Shown here one piece after another: positions 53,963-61,949 of a stretch of DNA of 64,000 nucleotides. Source of the stretch: Bradyrhizobium sp. LLZ17 (lineage in GTDB: Bacteria > Pseudomonadota > Alphaproteobacteria > Rhizobiales > Xanthobacteraceae); assembly GCF_041200145.1 (NCBI RefSeq), contig NZ_CP165734.1, positions 6,677,001 to 6,741,000 of the forward strand. Direction: 5' to 3'. The position numbers were made by a program, and so were the translations under genes. Below the pieces are notes generated by a model that saw only the letters and a program-made list of their open reading frames with translations, made no database searches and was not told the origin of the DNA. The first letter of the stretch is position 1; every line of letters begins with the position of its first letter.

Positions 53963-54888
53963 AGCACGATCTCCGTTCCGTCGGCGGGTATCTGCCAGCC
54001 CGCCTGCTCGGCGGCCTTGCGCTCGGGTGAAGCGGGCAGCAGCGCCGGGTTCGAGTTATTGATATGCAGAAATAGCTTCCTGTCGAGTGCGAGATCCGCA
54101 AGTCGCGCGATCGCGCCGTTCTCGCCGGACATCGCGACATGTCCCATGCTCTGGCCGGTCTTGTGGCCGAGCCCGGCCCTGATCATCTCGTCGTCGCGCC
54201 AGACCGTGCCGTCAAAGAACACCAGCGCCGCGCCGTCGATCTCGGCCTTGAGCGCATCGGTCACCTCGGCGCAGGCGGCAATGAAGTAGAAGCACTTGCC
54301 GGTCGCCTTGTCGGTGATCTTCAGGCCCACCGTATCGCCGTCGCCGGTTTCGCCGCCGGGATGTGCTTTGCCTTCGAGATACCAGGCCGATTTGCCGGAG
54401 ACGGCGAACGGCAGCACTTGTAGCCCCGAGCGCGCGCCGTCCGGCAGCCGCGGCTCGAACGGCTCGTTGATCGCGATCGGCTGCCGCCGCACGTACTTGT
54501 CGTTCAGCACATTGAAGATGCTGTTGGCGTTCAAGATCGCCAGCACCTTCTCATGCGCGTAGACCGTGAACGGCGAGCTCTCGCGCATCGACAACAGTCC
54601 AGCCACCGCATCCACCTCGCCATTGGTCAGGATCACGCCGGCGATCGGCGTGTGACGTAGCGCGCCCGCCTTGGGATGCAGCTGTGGCGTGGCATTCAAT
54701 TGCTGGCGCAGGTCGGGCGAGGCGTTGATCAGGAACCAGTGCTCGCCGTCGCCGCTGAAGGCCACCGAGGCTTGGGTCCGTTGCAGTTCATGGCCGTTGA
54801 TGCGGGCCGCCCGGCACCCCTCGCAGCCGCAATTCCACTGCGGCACTCCGCCGCCGGCTGCGGCGCCCAGGACGACGACGCGAAGCAT
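53959..54888 (-). CDS. pqqB: PqqB, beta-lactamase-fold hydroxylase of PQQ synthesis
   Basis: 309 residues. Metallo-beta-lactamase-like fold with an iron site; PqqB hydroxylates the tyrosine of the processed PqqA di-peptide. Motifs: VVLGAAAGGGVPQWNCGCEG at the N-terminus (Cys pair), WFLINASPDLRQQL, ILTNGEVDAVAGLLSMRESS and KLFLHINNSNPAL. 136 bases separate it from pqqA, with a hairpin in the gap. Confidence 0.97.
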   Translation of the reverse strand: MLRVVVLGAAAGGGVPQWNCGCEGCRAARINGHELQRTQASVAFSGDGEHWFLINASPDLRQQLNATPQLHPKAGALRHTPIAGVILTNGEVDAVAGLLSMRESSPFTVYAHEKVLAILNANSIFNVLNDKYVRRQPIAINEPFEPRLPDGARSGLQVLPFAVSGKSAWYLEGKAHPGGETGDGDTVGLKITDKATGKCFYFIAACAEVTDALKAEIDGAALVFFDGTVWRDDEMIRAGLGHKTGQSMGHVAMSGENGAIARLADLALDRKLFLHINNSNPALLPASPERKAAEQAGWQIPADGTEIVL

Positions 54889-54944
54889 GATCCGTCTCCT
54901 GGCGGCAACGTCGCGCGGTGGATCTCACGTCGACACAAAATCTG

Positions 54945-54973
54945 TCTTCCGGAAACGTATCGTGACCGGAAGA
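54945..54973 (-). terminator. Hairpin between pqqA and pqqB (possible partial terminator)
   Basis: Perfect 8-base arms TCTTCCGG and CCGGAAGA with a 13-base loop; on the transcribed strand a TTTT follows the stem after about five bases. In other bacteria the pqqA message is far more abundant than that of pqqB onward, so a leaky terminator here would fit. Function is inferred. Confidence 0.5.
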
Positions 54974-55024
54974 AAGAGCGCGATCGAAAGACCCACCTGC
55001 GCTGAACGCGAACTGACCAACCGC

Positions 55025-55105
55025 TTACTTGCGGGTGGCGCTCACATACATGTTGATTTCCATGCCGCAGGGCACTTCGATGATCTTCGGGGTTTTCCAG
55101 GCCAT
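55025..55105 (-). CDS. pqqA: PqqA precursor peptide
   Basis: 26-residue precursor of PQQ: MAWKTPKIIEVPCGMEINMY followed by VSATRK. Glu16 and Tyr20 (ExxxY) are the residues joined by PqqE and excised as the PQQ backbone. GGAGAG lies six bases upstream of the ATG. Too short for usual gene calls, but unmistakable and directly upstream of pqqB. The promoter must lie in 55106-55374; no consensus was recognised there. Confidence 0.96.
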   Translation of the reverse strand: MAWKTPKIIEVPCGMEINMYVSATRK

Positions 55106-55374
55106 TTTGGCTCTCCATTTTCAGAATTCGGACGTATCCGCCCACGGTTAAAGTAATGCGGGGGGAAAAGTTCGCCAGTTAAATCTTGCGGGACCTAGGT
55201 AGTAGTGCCGGCGGAATTGCTGCGGTGCAAAGACCGCGATAGCGTAGTGGCGCCGCAAAGACCGCGGACAAGTCATGCAAAACTGCCGATGTGTCGTGAT
55301 GCCTGCCGGGATAAACCAGTTGTGAGTGTGGGACAGCTTTCAATCGGCGACATGCGCCCCAATTGGAATTCGTG

Positions 55375-55632
55375 ATGCCAAGATATTTCTTCAACACCCG
55401 GATCGGCCAGGAATTGATCGTGGATCCCGAAGGCGAGGATCTGCGCAATCCTGATCGCGCCTGGGAGGTCGCGCGCCAGATGATCCTGGAGGTGCTGAAA
55501 TCCGAGGGAACCCAGCCGGCGCTCATGCAGGCGGTGATCGAGGTCACCGACCGCGAAGGCGACATCGTGCTGGAGTTCCCGTTCACCGAGGCCTTGCTGG
55601 ACGTACCGGATCAATCCGCCACGCGGCATTAG
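55375..55632 (+). CDS. DUF6894-type small protein
   Basis: 85 residues from ATG 55375 (MPRYFFNTRIGQELIVDPEG). The MPRYFFNT opening and the 'D-EG--L-(N/D)' pattern followed by the A-(Q/R)-M-I-L-E helix are typical of the very numerous rhizobial small proteins of this family; their role is unknown. A TTG at 55363 is in frame but has no better ribosome-binding site. Divergent from pqqA with 270 bases between. It is followed by repeat family A copy 2. Confidence 0.8.
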   Translation: MPRYFFNTRIGQELIVDPEGEDLRNPDRAWEVARQMILEVLKSEGTQPALMQAVIEVTDREGDIVLEFPFTEALLDVPDQSATRH

Positions 55633-55649
55633 GGCTCGCTCCGTCCACC

Positions 55650-55742
55650 GTCATTGCGAGGAGCCCTTGCGACGAAGCAATCCAGACGGCTTCCGCGGAG
55701 GGATTCTGGATTGCTTCGCTTCGCCGCTTCGCTCGCAATGGC
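55650..55742. repeat. Palindromic intergenic repeat, family A, copy 2
   Basis: GTCATTGCGAGGAGCCCTTG at the left, GCTTCGCTCGCAATGGCGG at the right, and the core GCAATCCAGA / TCTGGATTGCTTCG. The right arm carries a local duplication (TTCGCTTCGCCGCTTCGC). An in-frame upstream extension of the amidase gene runs through this element but is not likely to be translated. Confidence 0.85.
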
Positions 55743-55818
55743 GGCGGTACCCCTGCGAAATCCGCATGGCTTTGCCGCGTTTCCGGCGCTAAAAGACGCC
55801 GGTTATACGGAGCAAGCC

Positions 55819-57219
55819 ATGCAAGACCTCTGGCGCCTGTCGGCCGCCGACCTCGCCACCCTCGTCAAAGCCAAAAAGGTGTCCGCCAGGGAAGCCGCGC
55901 AGGCCGGCCTCGCCCGGCTCGATGCGGTCAATCCCAGGCTCAATGCCGTGATCGATCACCGGCCGGAAGACGTGCTCAAGCAGGCCGACGCGGTCGATGC
56001 CGTCATCGCCCGTGGCGAGGACCCCGGTGTCCTGGCCGGCGTGCCCGTCACCATCAAGGCCAATGTCGACCAGCAAGGCTTTGCCACCACCAACGGCCTG
56101 AAGCTCCAGCGCGACCTGATCGCCCGGGAAGACAATCCGGTGGTCGCCAATTTCCGCAAATCCGGCGCCATTCTCCTTGGCCGCACCAATTGCCCGGCCT
56201 TCTCCTACCGCTGGTTCACCACCAATCTGGTCCATGGCGACACCAAGAACCCGCGCGACACCTCGCTGACCCCGGGCGGCTCGTCGGGCGGCGCCGGCTC
56301 GGCGGTCGCGGCCGGCATCGGCCACATCGCCCATGGCACCGACATTGCCGGCTCGATCCGCTACCCTGCCTATGCCTGCGGCGTGCACGGCCTGCGCCCG
56401 ACGCTGGGCCGCATTCCGGCGTTCAATCCGGCGCTGCCGGAGCGTCCGATCGGGCCGCAGATCATGGCGGTGTCGGGTCCGCTGGCCCGTACCGTCAACG
56501 ATTTGCGCATCTCGCTCGCCGCGATGTCGGCGCCCGACATGCGCGATCCCTGGTTTGCACCGGTGCCGCTGGAAGGTGAAGTGCGGCCGAAGCGCGCCGC
56601 GCTCTGCCTCAACCCGGATGGCCTTGCGACCACGCCCGACGTGAAGGCGGCCGTGACGGATGCCGGCAAGCGCCTCGAGCGTGCCGGGTGGACCGTCGAT
56701 ACCATCGAGAACACGCCGCCGATGCGCGAAGCGGTCGAGTGGCAGGTCAAGCTGTGGCTTGGCGATGGCTACGAGGCCCAGCTCGAGATGGCCGAGCGCG
56801 AGGGCGATCCCGGAGCGCTGGCCTGCCTGCGCGGCAACCGCGCCAAGGTCACGCCGCTCGACCAGGCGAATTATGCCAAGGCGCTGACCCGCCGCGCCAC
56901 GCTGACCCGCGACTGGATGCTGTTCTTCGAGCAATATGCGGTGGTGCTGACGCCGGTGTCCGGCGAGCTGCCGTTCCCGGATCATCTCGACCGCAAGGAC
57001 GACGACTCGTTCAAGCGGGTCTGGGAGGCGCAGCTGCCGCAGATCGCCATTCCCTTCATGGGATTGCCGGGCCTCGTGGTCTCGACCGGGCTCGTCGGCA
57101 AGGCGCCGGTCGGCGTTCAGATCGTGTCCGGCCGCTATCGCGAGGACCTCTGTCTTCTTGCCGGCGAAGCGATCGAGGCGGGCGGCGTGCCGCCGTCGCC
57201 GATCGACCCGGTGGGCTAG
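55819..57219 (+). CDS. Amidase (amidase signature family)
   Basis: 466 residues from ATG 55819 (GGAG seven bases upstream; MQDLWRLSAADLATLVKAKK). Ser-Ser-Lys triad of the amidase signature: Lys in VPVTIKANVDQ, Ser in TPGGSSGGAGSAVAAGIGH and IAHGTDIAGSIRYPAYACG. The substrate is not predictable; related to GatA-like and indole-acetamide hydrolase proteins. Earlier in-frame ATGs lie within or beside the repeat. Its stop is 2 bases from the next gene, so the amidase, glutathione peroxidase and DUF3297 genes form one transcript. Confidence 0.93.
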   Translation: MQDLWRLSAADLATLVKAKKVSAREAAQAGLARLDAVNPRLNAVIDHRPEDVLKQADAVDAVIARGEDPGVLAGVPVTIKANVDQQGFATTNGLKLQRDLIAREDNPVVANFRKSGAILLGRTNCPAFSYRWFTTNLVHGDTKNPRDTSLTPGGSSGGAGSAVAAGIGHIAHGTDIAGSIRYPAYACGVHGLRPTLGRIPAFNPALPERPIGPQIMAVSGPLARTVNDLRISLAAMSAPDMRDPWFAPVPLEGEVRPKRAALCLNPDGLATTPDVKAAVTDAGKRLERAGWTVDTIENTPPMREAVEWQVKLWLGDGYEAQLEMAEREGDPGALACLRGNRAKVTPLDQANYAKALTRRATLTRDWMLFFEQYAVVLTPVSGELPFPDHLDRKDDDSFKRVWEAQLPQIAIPFMGLPGLVVSTGLVGKAPVGVQIVSGRYREDLCLLAGEAIEAGGVPPSPIDPVG

Positions 57220-57221
57220 CG

Positions 57222-57697
57222 ATGTCTGCCATTTACGACTTCAAGGCCAATTCGCTCGCCGGCGAGGAGATCGCCCTGCGGCGCTTCGAAGGCCAGGTGC
57301 TGTTGATCGTCAACACCGCGAGCAAATGCGGCTTCACGCCGCAATATCGTGGCCTGGAGGATCTCTATCGCGATCTGTCGCCGCGCGGCTTTCGGTGCTC
57401 GGCTTTCCCTGCAACCAGTTCGGCGCGCAGGAGCCGGGGCAGGCGGGCGAGATCCAGACGTTCTGCTCGACCAATTACGAGGTCACCTTCCCGCTGTTCG
57501 AGAAGATCGACGTCAACGGCGCCAAGGCGCATCCGCTGTATGAGTATCTGAAACGCCAGCAATCCGGCCTGTTAGGGGCCTCCATCAAATGGAATTTCAC
57601 GAAATTCCTGGTGGACCGCGCCGGCAAGGTCATCGCGCGCTATGCGCCGACCGCACGGCCCGAAGGATTGCGGCAGCAAATCGAGACCCTGTTATGA
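57222..57697 (+). pseudogene. Glutathione peroxidase, one-base frameshift
   Basis: Thiol peroxidase of the GPx family. The first frame has MSAIYDFKANSLAGEEIALR and VNTASKCGFTPQYRGLEDLY, where Cys of ASKCGFT is the peroxidatic residue. It leaves the family sequence after SPRGF; the other frame continues VLGFPCNQFGAQEPGQ, FEKIDVNGAKAHPLYEYLK and IKWNFTKFLVDRAGKVIARY to 57697. A T lost from TTTT at 57390-57392 explains the break; restored length is 158 residues, exactly normal. The end overlaps the DUF3297 start (ATGA). Confidence 0.92.
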
Positions 57698-57951
57698 GCG
57701 AGACAATCATGAGCGACGAATTCCCCGACCGCCTGTCGGTCGATCCGAACAGTCCCTATTACAACGCGGACATTCTGGCGCGCGATGTCGGCATCCGCTT
57801 CAAGGGCGTCGAGAAGACCAATGTCGAGGAATACTGCATCAGTGAAGGCTGGGTCCGCGTCACCGCCGGCAACGCCAAGGATCGTCACGGCAATCCGCTG
57901 ACCATCAAGGTGCATGGTCCCGTGGAGCCGTATTTCAGGGACAAGAAGTAA
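57694..57951 (+). CDS. DUF3297 family protein
   Basis: 85 residues from ATG 57694, which overlaps the peroxidase stop, or 80 from ATG 57709. The whole protein matches the short DUF3297 family: FPDRLSVDPNSPYYNADILA, VGIRFKGVEKTNVEEYCISE, and GNPLTIKVHGPVEPYFRD. Found next to glutathione peroxidase genes in various proteobacteria; function unknown. It is followed by a family A repeat. Confidence 0.88.
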   Translation: MSETIMSDEFPDRLSVDPNSPYYNADILARDVGIRFKGVEKTNVEEYCISEGWVRVTAGNAKDRHGNPLTIKVHGPVEPYFRDKK

Positions 57952-57998
57952 GCGCGGCGCTCCACTCCTCCATTGCTAGGAGCACACCCTCTCTCCTC

Positions 57999-58084
57999 GT
58001 CATTGCGAGGAGCCCTTGCGACGAAGCAATCCAGACTGTCTCCGCGGATGCATTTCTGGATTGCTTCGCTTCGCTCGCAATGAC
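57999..58084. repeat. Palindromic intergenic repeat, family A, copy 3
   Basis: GTCATTGCGAGGAGCCCTTG at the left and CTTCGCTTCGCTCGCAATGA at the right, with the core AAGCAATCCAGA / TCTGGATTGCTT. It ends about 20 bases before the start codon of the D-tartrate dehydratase gene and so lies in its leader. Confidence 0.85.
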
Positions 58085-58104
58085 GAAAGCAAAAGGCAAA
58101 CCCC

Positions 58105-59274
58105 ATGTCCGTCCGTATCGTCGACGTGCGCGAGATCACCGAGCCGATCTCCTCGCCGATCCGCAACGCCTATATCGACTTCAGCAAGATGACGACGAGC
58201 CTTGTCGCCGTGGTCACTGACGTCGTCCGCGACGGCAAGCGCGTGGTCGGCTACGGCTTCAACTCCAACGGCCGCTACGGGCAGGGCGGGCTGATCCGCG
58301 AGCGCTTTGCCTCGCGCATCCTCGAAGCCGACCCGAACTCGCTGTTGAATGCGGCCGGCGACAATCTCGATCCCGACAAGGTCTGGGCCGCGATGATGAC
58401 CAATGAGAAGCCGGGCGGCCATGGCGAGCGCTCGGTCGCGGTCGGCACCATCGACATGGCGGTGTGGGACGCGGTGGCGAAGATTGCGGGCCAGCCGCTG
58501 TTCCGCCTGCTGGCCGAACGTCACGGCCGCAGCGCCAATCCGCGCGTGTTCGTCTACGCCGCCGGCGGCTATTATTATCCCGGCAAGGACCTCTCGGCGC
58601 TGCGCGGCGAGATGCGCGGCTATCTCGACCGCGGCTACAACGTGGTCAAGATGAAGATCGGCGGCGCTGACATCGAGGACGATCGCACCCGCATCGAGGC
58701 GGTGCTGAAAGAGATCGGCAACGACGCACAGCTCGCCGTCGACGCCAACGGGCGTTTTGATCTCGAGACCGCAATCGCCTACGCAAAAATGCTGCGCGAG
58801 TATCCGCTGTTCTGGTACGAAGAGGCCGGCGATCCCCTCGACTACGCGCTGCAGGCCGCGCTCGCCGAATACTATCCGGGACCGATGGCAACCGGCGAAA
58901 ACCTGTTCAGCCATCAGGACGCCCGCAACCTCATCCGCTACGGCGGCATGCGCCCGGACCGCGATTGGCTGCAATTCGACTGCGCGCTGTCCTACGGCCT
59001 CTGCGAATACCAGCGCACGCTGCAAGTGTTGAAAACCCACGGCTGGTCCCCGAGCCGCTGCATCCCGCATGGCGGCCACCAGATGTCGCTCAACATCGCG
59101 GCCGGCTTAGGCCTCGGCGGCAACGAGAGCTATCCGGACCTGTTCCAGCCCTACGGCGGCTTCCCCGACGGCGTCCGTGTCGAGAACGGCCACATCATCA
59201 TGCCCGACCTCCCCGGCATCGGCTTCGAAGGCAAGTCGGATCTCTACAAGGAAATGAAGGCGCTGGCGGAGTAG
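58105..59274 (+). CDS. tarD: D(-)-tartrate dehydratase, enolase superfamily
   Basis: Dehydrates D-tartrate to oxaloacetate with Mg2+. 389 residues. From memory the sequence is nearly that of the characterised Bradyrhizobium japonicum enzyme, including its numbering: acid/base Lys184 in VVKMKIGG, metal ligands Asp213 (LAVDANGRF), Glu239 (WYEEAG) and Glu265 (ATGENLFSH), and His322 in CIPHGGHQMS. The lid domain opens MSVRIVDVREITEPISSPIR. No other tartrate gene is nearby; it may act alone in tartrate use. Convergent with malonyl-CoA decarboxylase. Confidence 0.94.
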   Translation: MSVRIVDVREITEPISSPIRNAYIDFSKMTTSLVAVVTDVVRDGKRVVGYGFNSNGRYGQGGLIRERFASRILEADPNSLLNAAGDNLDPDKVWAAMMTNEKPGGHGERSVAVGTIDMAVWDAVAKIAGQPLFRLLAERHGRSANPRVFVYAAGGYYYPGKDLSALRGEMRGYLDRGYNVVKMKIGGADIEDDRTRIEAVLKEIGNDAQLAVDANGRFDLETAIAYAKMLREYPLFWYEEAGDPLDYALQAALAEYYPGPMATGENLFSHQDARNLIRYGGMRPDRDWLQFDCALSYGLCEYQRTLQVLKTHGWSPSRCIPHGGHQMSLNIAAGLGLGGNESYPDLFQPYGGFPDGVRVENGHIIMPDLPGIGFEGKSDLYKEMKALAE

Positions 59275-59314
59275 CCGGGCGCTTGGGGGACGACGGCCCC
59301 GCCAAATACTCCGC

Positions 59315-59429
59315 TGTCATGCCCCGGCTTGACCGGGGCATCCAGTACGCTGCGGCGGATGTGGTTACGGCGAGCTCTTTAACGCCGGCCTCTGGAATAC
59401 TGGATCGTCCGCCTTCGCGGACGATGACA
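59315..59429. repeat. Palindromic intergenic repeat, family B, copy 1
   Basis: Left hairpin TGTCATGCCCCGGCTTGACC then GGGGCATCCAGTACGC; right part ATACTGGATCGTCCGCCTTC and GCGGACGATGACA. It lies between the convergent tarD and malonyl-CoA decarboxylase stops. The second copy is at 60948-61050. Confidence 0.85.
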
Positions 59430-59455
59430 CCGTCACTGGAGCGACATCTCGGCGC

Positions 59456-60805
59456 CTACGACAACCGCATATCCAGCAGTCGTCGCCCGTCGCCCTTCAG
59501 CAGCTTCTTCACCGCGCTCGAGGCCACGACCTCGCCGTCATTGGCATAGGCTTCGTGGTTCTTCTCGATGTCTTCGAGGCGGTAGAGGTAGTTGACCATG
59601 ATGCCCGCCGACTCCCGGAGGCCCTTGGGCGAGACATCGCCGAGCCAGTTGATGCGCTCCAGCCGTGCGCCGTTGCCGAGATGGAAGCGCGCGACCGAGT
59701 CGATCAGGCGCCCCTTCGGCGTGCGCGCCTTCAGGAAATAGTAGGCGGCGAGCGGTTCGACGACGCTGCGCAACAGCGCGGCGGCCTCCGCATCTTCGAA
59801 CCATTTCGGCTCGTCCAGGCGCTTCAGCAGTTCACGGTCCTCGTCCGTCAGCGGCAGGTCCTTGTCCTGCTTGATCCACGGCATGAAGCCGGGCACCGGC
59901 GACAGCGTCACGAAATTGTCGAGTCTTGGCAATTCGCGGCGCAGCTCCTCGACCACCTGCTTGATCAGGAAGCTGCCGAAGGAGATGCCGCCAAGGCCGC
60001 GCTGGGTGTTGGAGATCGAATAGAACACGGCGGTGCGCGCGCGCTCGATCGGGACCAGCTGGCGGTCGACCGCGAGCAGCGGTGCGATCGCGCCGGGGAT
60101 GGTCTCGGTCAGTGCCACCTCGACGAAGATCAAGGGTTCGTCGACCATCGCCGGATGAAAGAAGGCGTAGCAGCGGCGGTCGACCGGATCGATGCGGCGG
60201 CGCAGATCGTCCCAGTCGCTGATCTCGTGCACGGCCTCGTAGCGGATGATCTTTTCGAGGATGTTGGCCGGGGTCGACCAGTCGATCCTGCGCAGCACGA
60301 GAAACCCCCTGTTGAACCACGAAGAGAGCAGATGCGACACGTCGCGATCGAGCGCGGCGAGATCGGCGTGCCCGTTCATCATGCCGAGCAGATCGGCGCG
60401 CATCTTGACGAGATCGCCGGTGCCGCCGGGCGCGCGATTGAGGCGGCGGATCAGTTCCTGCCGCCGCGGCTCCGAGGCGAAATGCAGCGCGCTCGCGTCT
60501 TCGTCGCCGGGCTGGGCGCGCCATGTTTCGATCGCCTTGGCCAGACGCTCCCGGTCCGGGCCGAAATCGCGCACCAGCGCTTCGAAGAAGGCGCGGCGTC
60601 CGGCCGCATCGAGATCCTGGTAGAGGTCAAGCACCTCGCGTGCCATGGCCGTGCCGGAGGCTTCGCCCCGGCCCGACAGCAGCGCGCCGCAGAGCTCGAT
60701 CAGCCCGTCGGCGTCCTGTTTTGTGTCCGCGGAATCGCGGCGCAGCAGCGTGCGGCCACGTTCGGAGATGGTGGCAAGCAGATCGGAGAAGAAGGCGTTG
60801 GCCAT
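59456..60805 (-). CDS. matA: Malonyl-CoA decarboxylase
   Basis: Converts malonyl-CoA to acetyl-CoA and CO2. 449 residues. N-terminal helical domain (about 1-150, LIRRLNRAPGGTGDLVKMRA) and a C-terminal acetyltransferase-like catalytic domain with LIFVEVALTETIPGAIAPLL, SISNTQRGLGGISFGSFLIK (catalytic Ser) and DSVARFHLGNGARLERINW (catalytic His). In rhizobia this gene often sits with matB/matC for malonate use, but neither is here. It follows the AraC gene on the same strand, across a family B repeat. Confidence 0.95.
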   Translation of the reverse strand: MANAFFSDLLATISERGRTLLRRDSADTKQDADGLIELCGALLSGRGEASGTAMAREVLDLYQDLDAAGRRAFFEALVRDFGPDRERLAKAIETWRAQPGDEDASALHFASEPRRQELIRRLNRAPGGTGDLVKMRADLLGMMNGHADLAALDRDVSHLLSSWFNRGFLVLRRIDWSTPANILEKIIRYEAVHEISDWDDLRRRIDPVDRRCYAFFHPAMVDEPLIFVEVALTETIPGAIAPLLAVDRQLVPIERARTAVFYSISNTQRGLGGISFGSFLIKQVVEELRRELPRLDNFVTLSPVPGFMPWIKQDKDLPLTDEDRELLKRLDEPKWFEDAEAAALLRSVVEPLAAYYFLKARTPKGRLIDSVARFHLGNGARLERINWLGDVSPKGLRESAGIMVNYLYRLEDIEKNHEAYANDGEVVASSAVKKLLKGDGRRLLDMRLS

Positions 60806-60947
60806 CTGGGCTTTTCGAATCCGGGTTTGTGCGATGCGGAAGCTTACACGGGATTTAGGCGGAAGCCGATCACATTCAAGCTGGGGGAATTGGCAAGTTG
60901 AGTTAGGCCGCGCGTTTCGAGAATGCTGTCATGCGCAGCAACGCGCC

Positions 60948-61050
60948 GTCATGCCCCGGCTTGACCGGGGCATCCAGTACGCCGCGGCGTCTCCGTTCAA
61001 TCACTACTGTCTCGGAGTACTGGATCGCCCGGTCAAGCCGGGCGACGACA
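60948..61050. repeat. Palindromic intergenic repeat, family B, copy 2
   Basis: GTCATGCCCCGGCTTGACCG at the left and GATCGCCCGGTCAAGCCGGG at the right, with the shared core CATCCAGTACGCCGCGGCG / GTACTGGATCG. It lies between the AraC stop and the malonyl-CoA decarboxylase start and so may separate the two transcripts. Confidence 0.85.
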
Positions 61051-61088
61051 CCGAGTGTGAGGCGGCAACGGACCGAAGGGCGGCTGCC

Positions 61089-61898
61089 TCACCCCTTCCC
61101 GGCAAACTCCCTCGGCGTCCGCCCGGTCACCCGGCGGAAAGCGGCCGAAAAAGCCGGCACGCTGGCGTAGCCGAGCTGGGCGGCGAGCTGCTTCACCGAG
61201 ACATTGGCATCCGTCGATATCCGCCGGATCGCCGCCGCAACCCTTGCGCGCTGGCACCAGCTCTTGAAGCTCAGCTGCGTCTCGCTCGAGAACAGCCGTG
61301 ACAGCGTGCGCGCGGAGGTTCCGACCTCGCGCGCCAACGTGTCGATGTCGTGCAGGCCGGTCGGATCGTCGAGCACGATCATCGCGGCGCGCCGGCAGCG
61401 CGGCTCGCGCGGCAGCGGCACGAAGGTTGCGGAATCCTCGGCTTGGTGCAATTCCAGCATCACCAGGCGCACCAGCAGCTCGGTGCGCGCTTCCGTGTTG
61501 CGTGAATCGAACAGCGCGAGGATCGCCTGGTGCAACAGCGGCGACACCCGCACCACGAACTCCCTGGCGAGGCCGTCGTAGCGCTGCTCGCGCTCCAGCC
61601 AGGGCAGGTCGAAATACAGCGTGCGCATCTCGATGTCGGCGAGCACGTCGATGGCGTGCTCGAGTCCGGCCGGGACCCAGACCGCGCGGTCCGGTGGCAC
61701 CAGCCAGCGCCCCTTCGGCGTCGTCACCTGCATGGTGCCCTTCGCGGCATAGACCAGCTGCGCCTCGCGGTGCATGTGCGGATCGAGCCGCAGTCCCCTG
61801 GGATAGTCGCGCGCGACCAGGTGTACGCCCGCCGGGGAGCGATGGTTGCTCCGGACCTCCCGGAGGATTGGCTTATCCAAGACAGTCATTGGCAGCAT
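61089..61898 (-). CDS. AraC-family transcriptional regulator with cupin sensor domain
   Basis: 269 residues from ATG 61898, or 266 from ATG 61889. N-terminal cupin (about 30-110, HMHREAQLVYAAKGTMQVTT and VPPDRAVWVPAGLEH) and C-terminal double HTH (about 170-269): VGTSARTLSRLFSSETQLSF and LAAQLGYASVPAFSAAFRRV with the TGRTPREFAG end. Divergent from the MFS transporter with 51 bases between the starts, so it most likely controls that gene. The ligand is unknown. Confidence 0.94.
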   Translation of the reverse strand: MLPMTVLDKPILREVRSNHRSPAGVHLVARDYPRGLRLDPHMHREAQLVYAAKGTMQVTTPKGRWLVPPDRAVWVPAGLEHAIDVLADIEMRTLYFDLPWLEREQRYDGLAREFVVRVSPLLHQAILALFDSRNTEARTELLVRLVMLELHQAEDSATFVPLPREPRCRRAAMIVLDDPTGLHDIDTLAREVGTSARTLSRLFSSETQLSFKSWCQRARVAAAIRRISTDANVSVKQLAAQLGYASVPAFSAAFRRVTGRTPREFAGKG

Positions 61899-61949
61899 CC
61901 CGTCATTGGCACGACATATAACTCATTTCGGAGCAGGAGAGGATCTGCA

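Noticed and set aside
55654..55818. Longer N-terminus for the amidase
   Set aside because: It would be encoded by the palindromic repeat; ATG 55819 has a ribosome-binding site and gives the family start.
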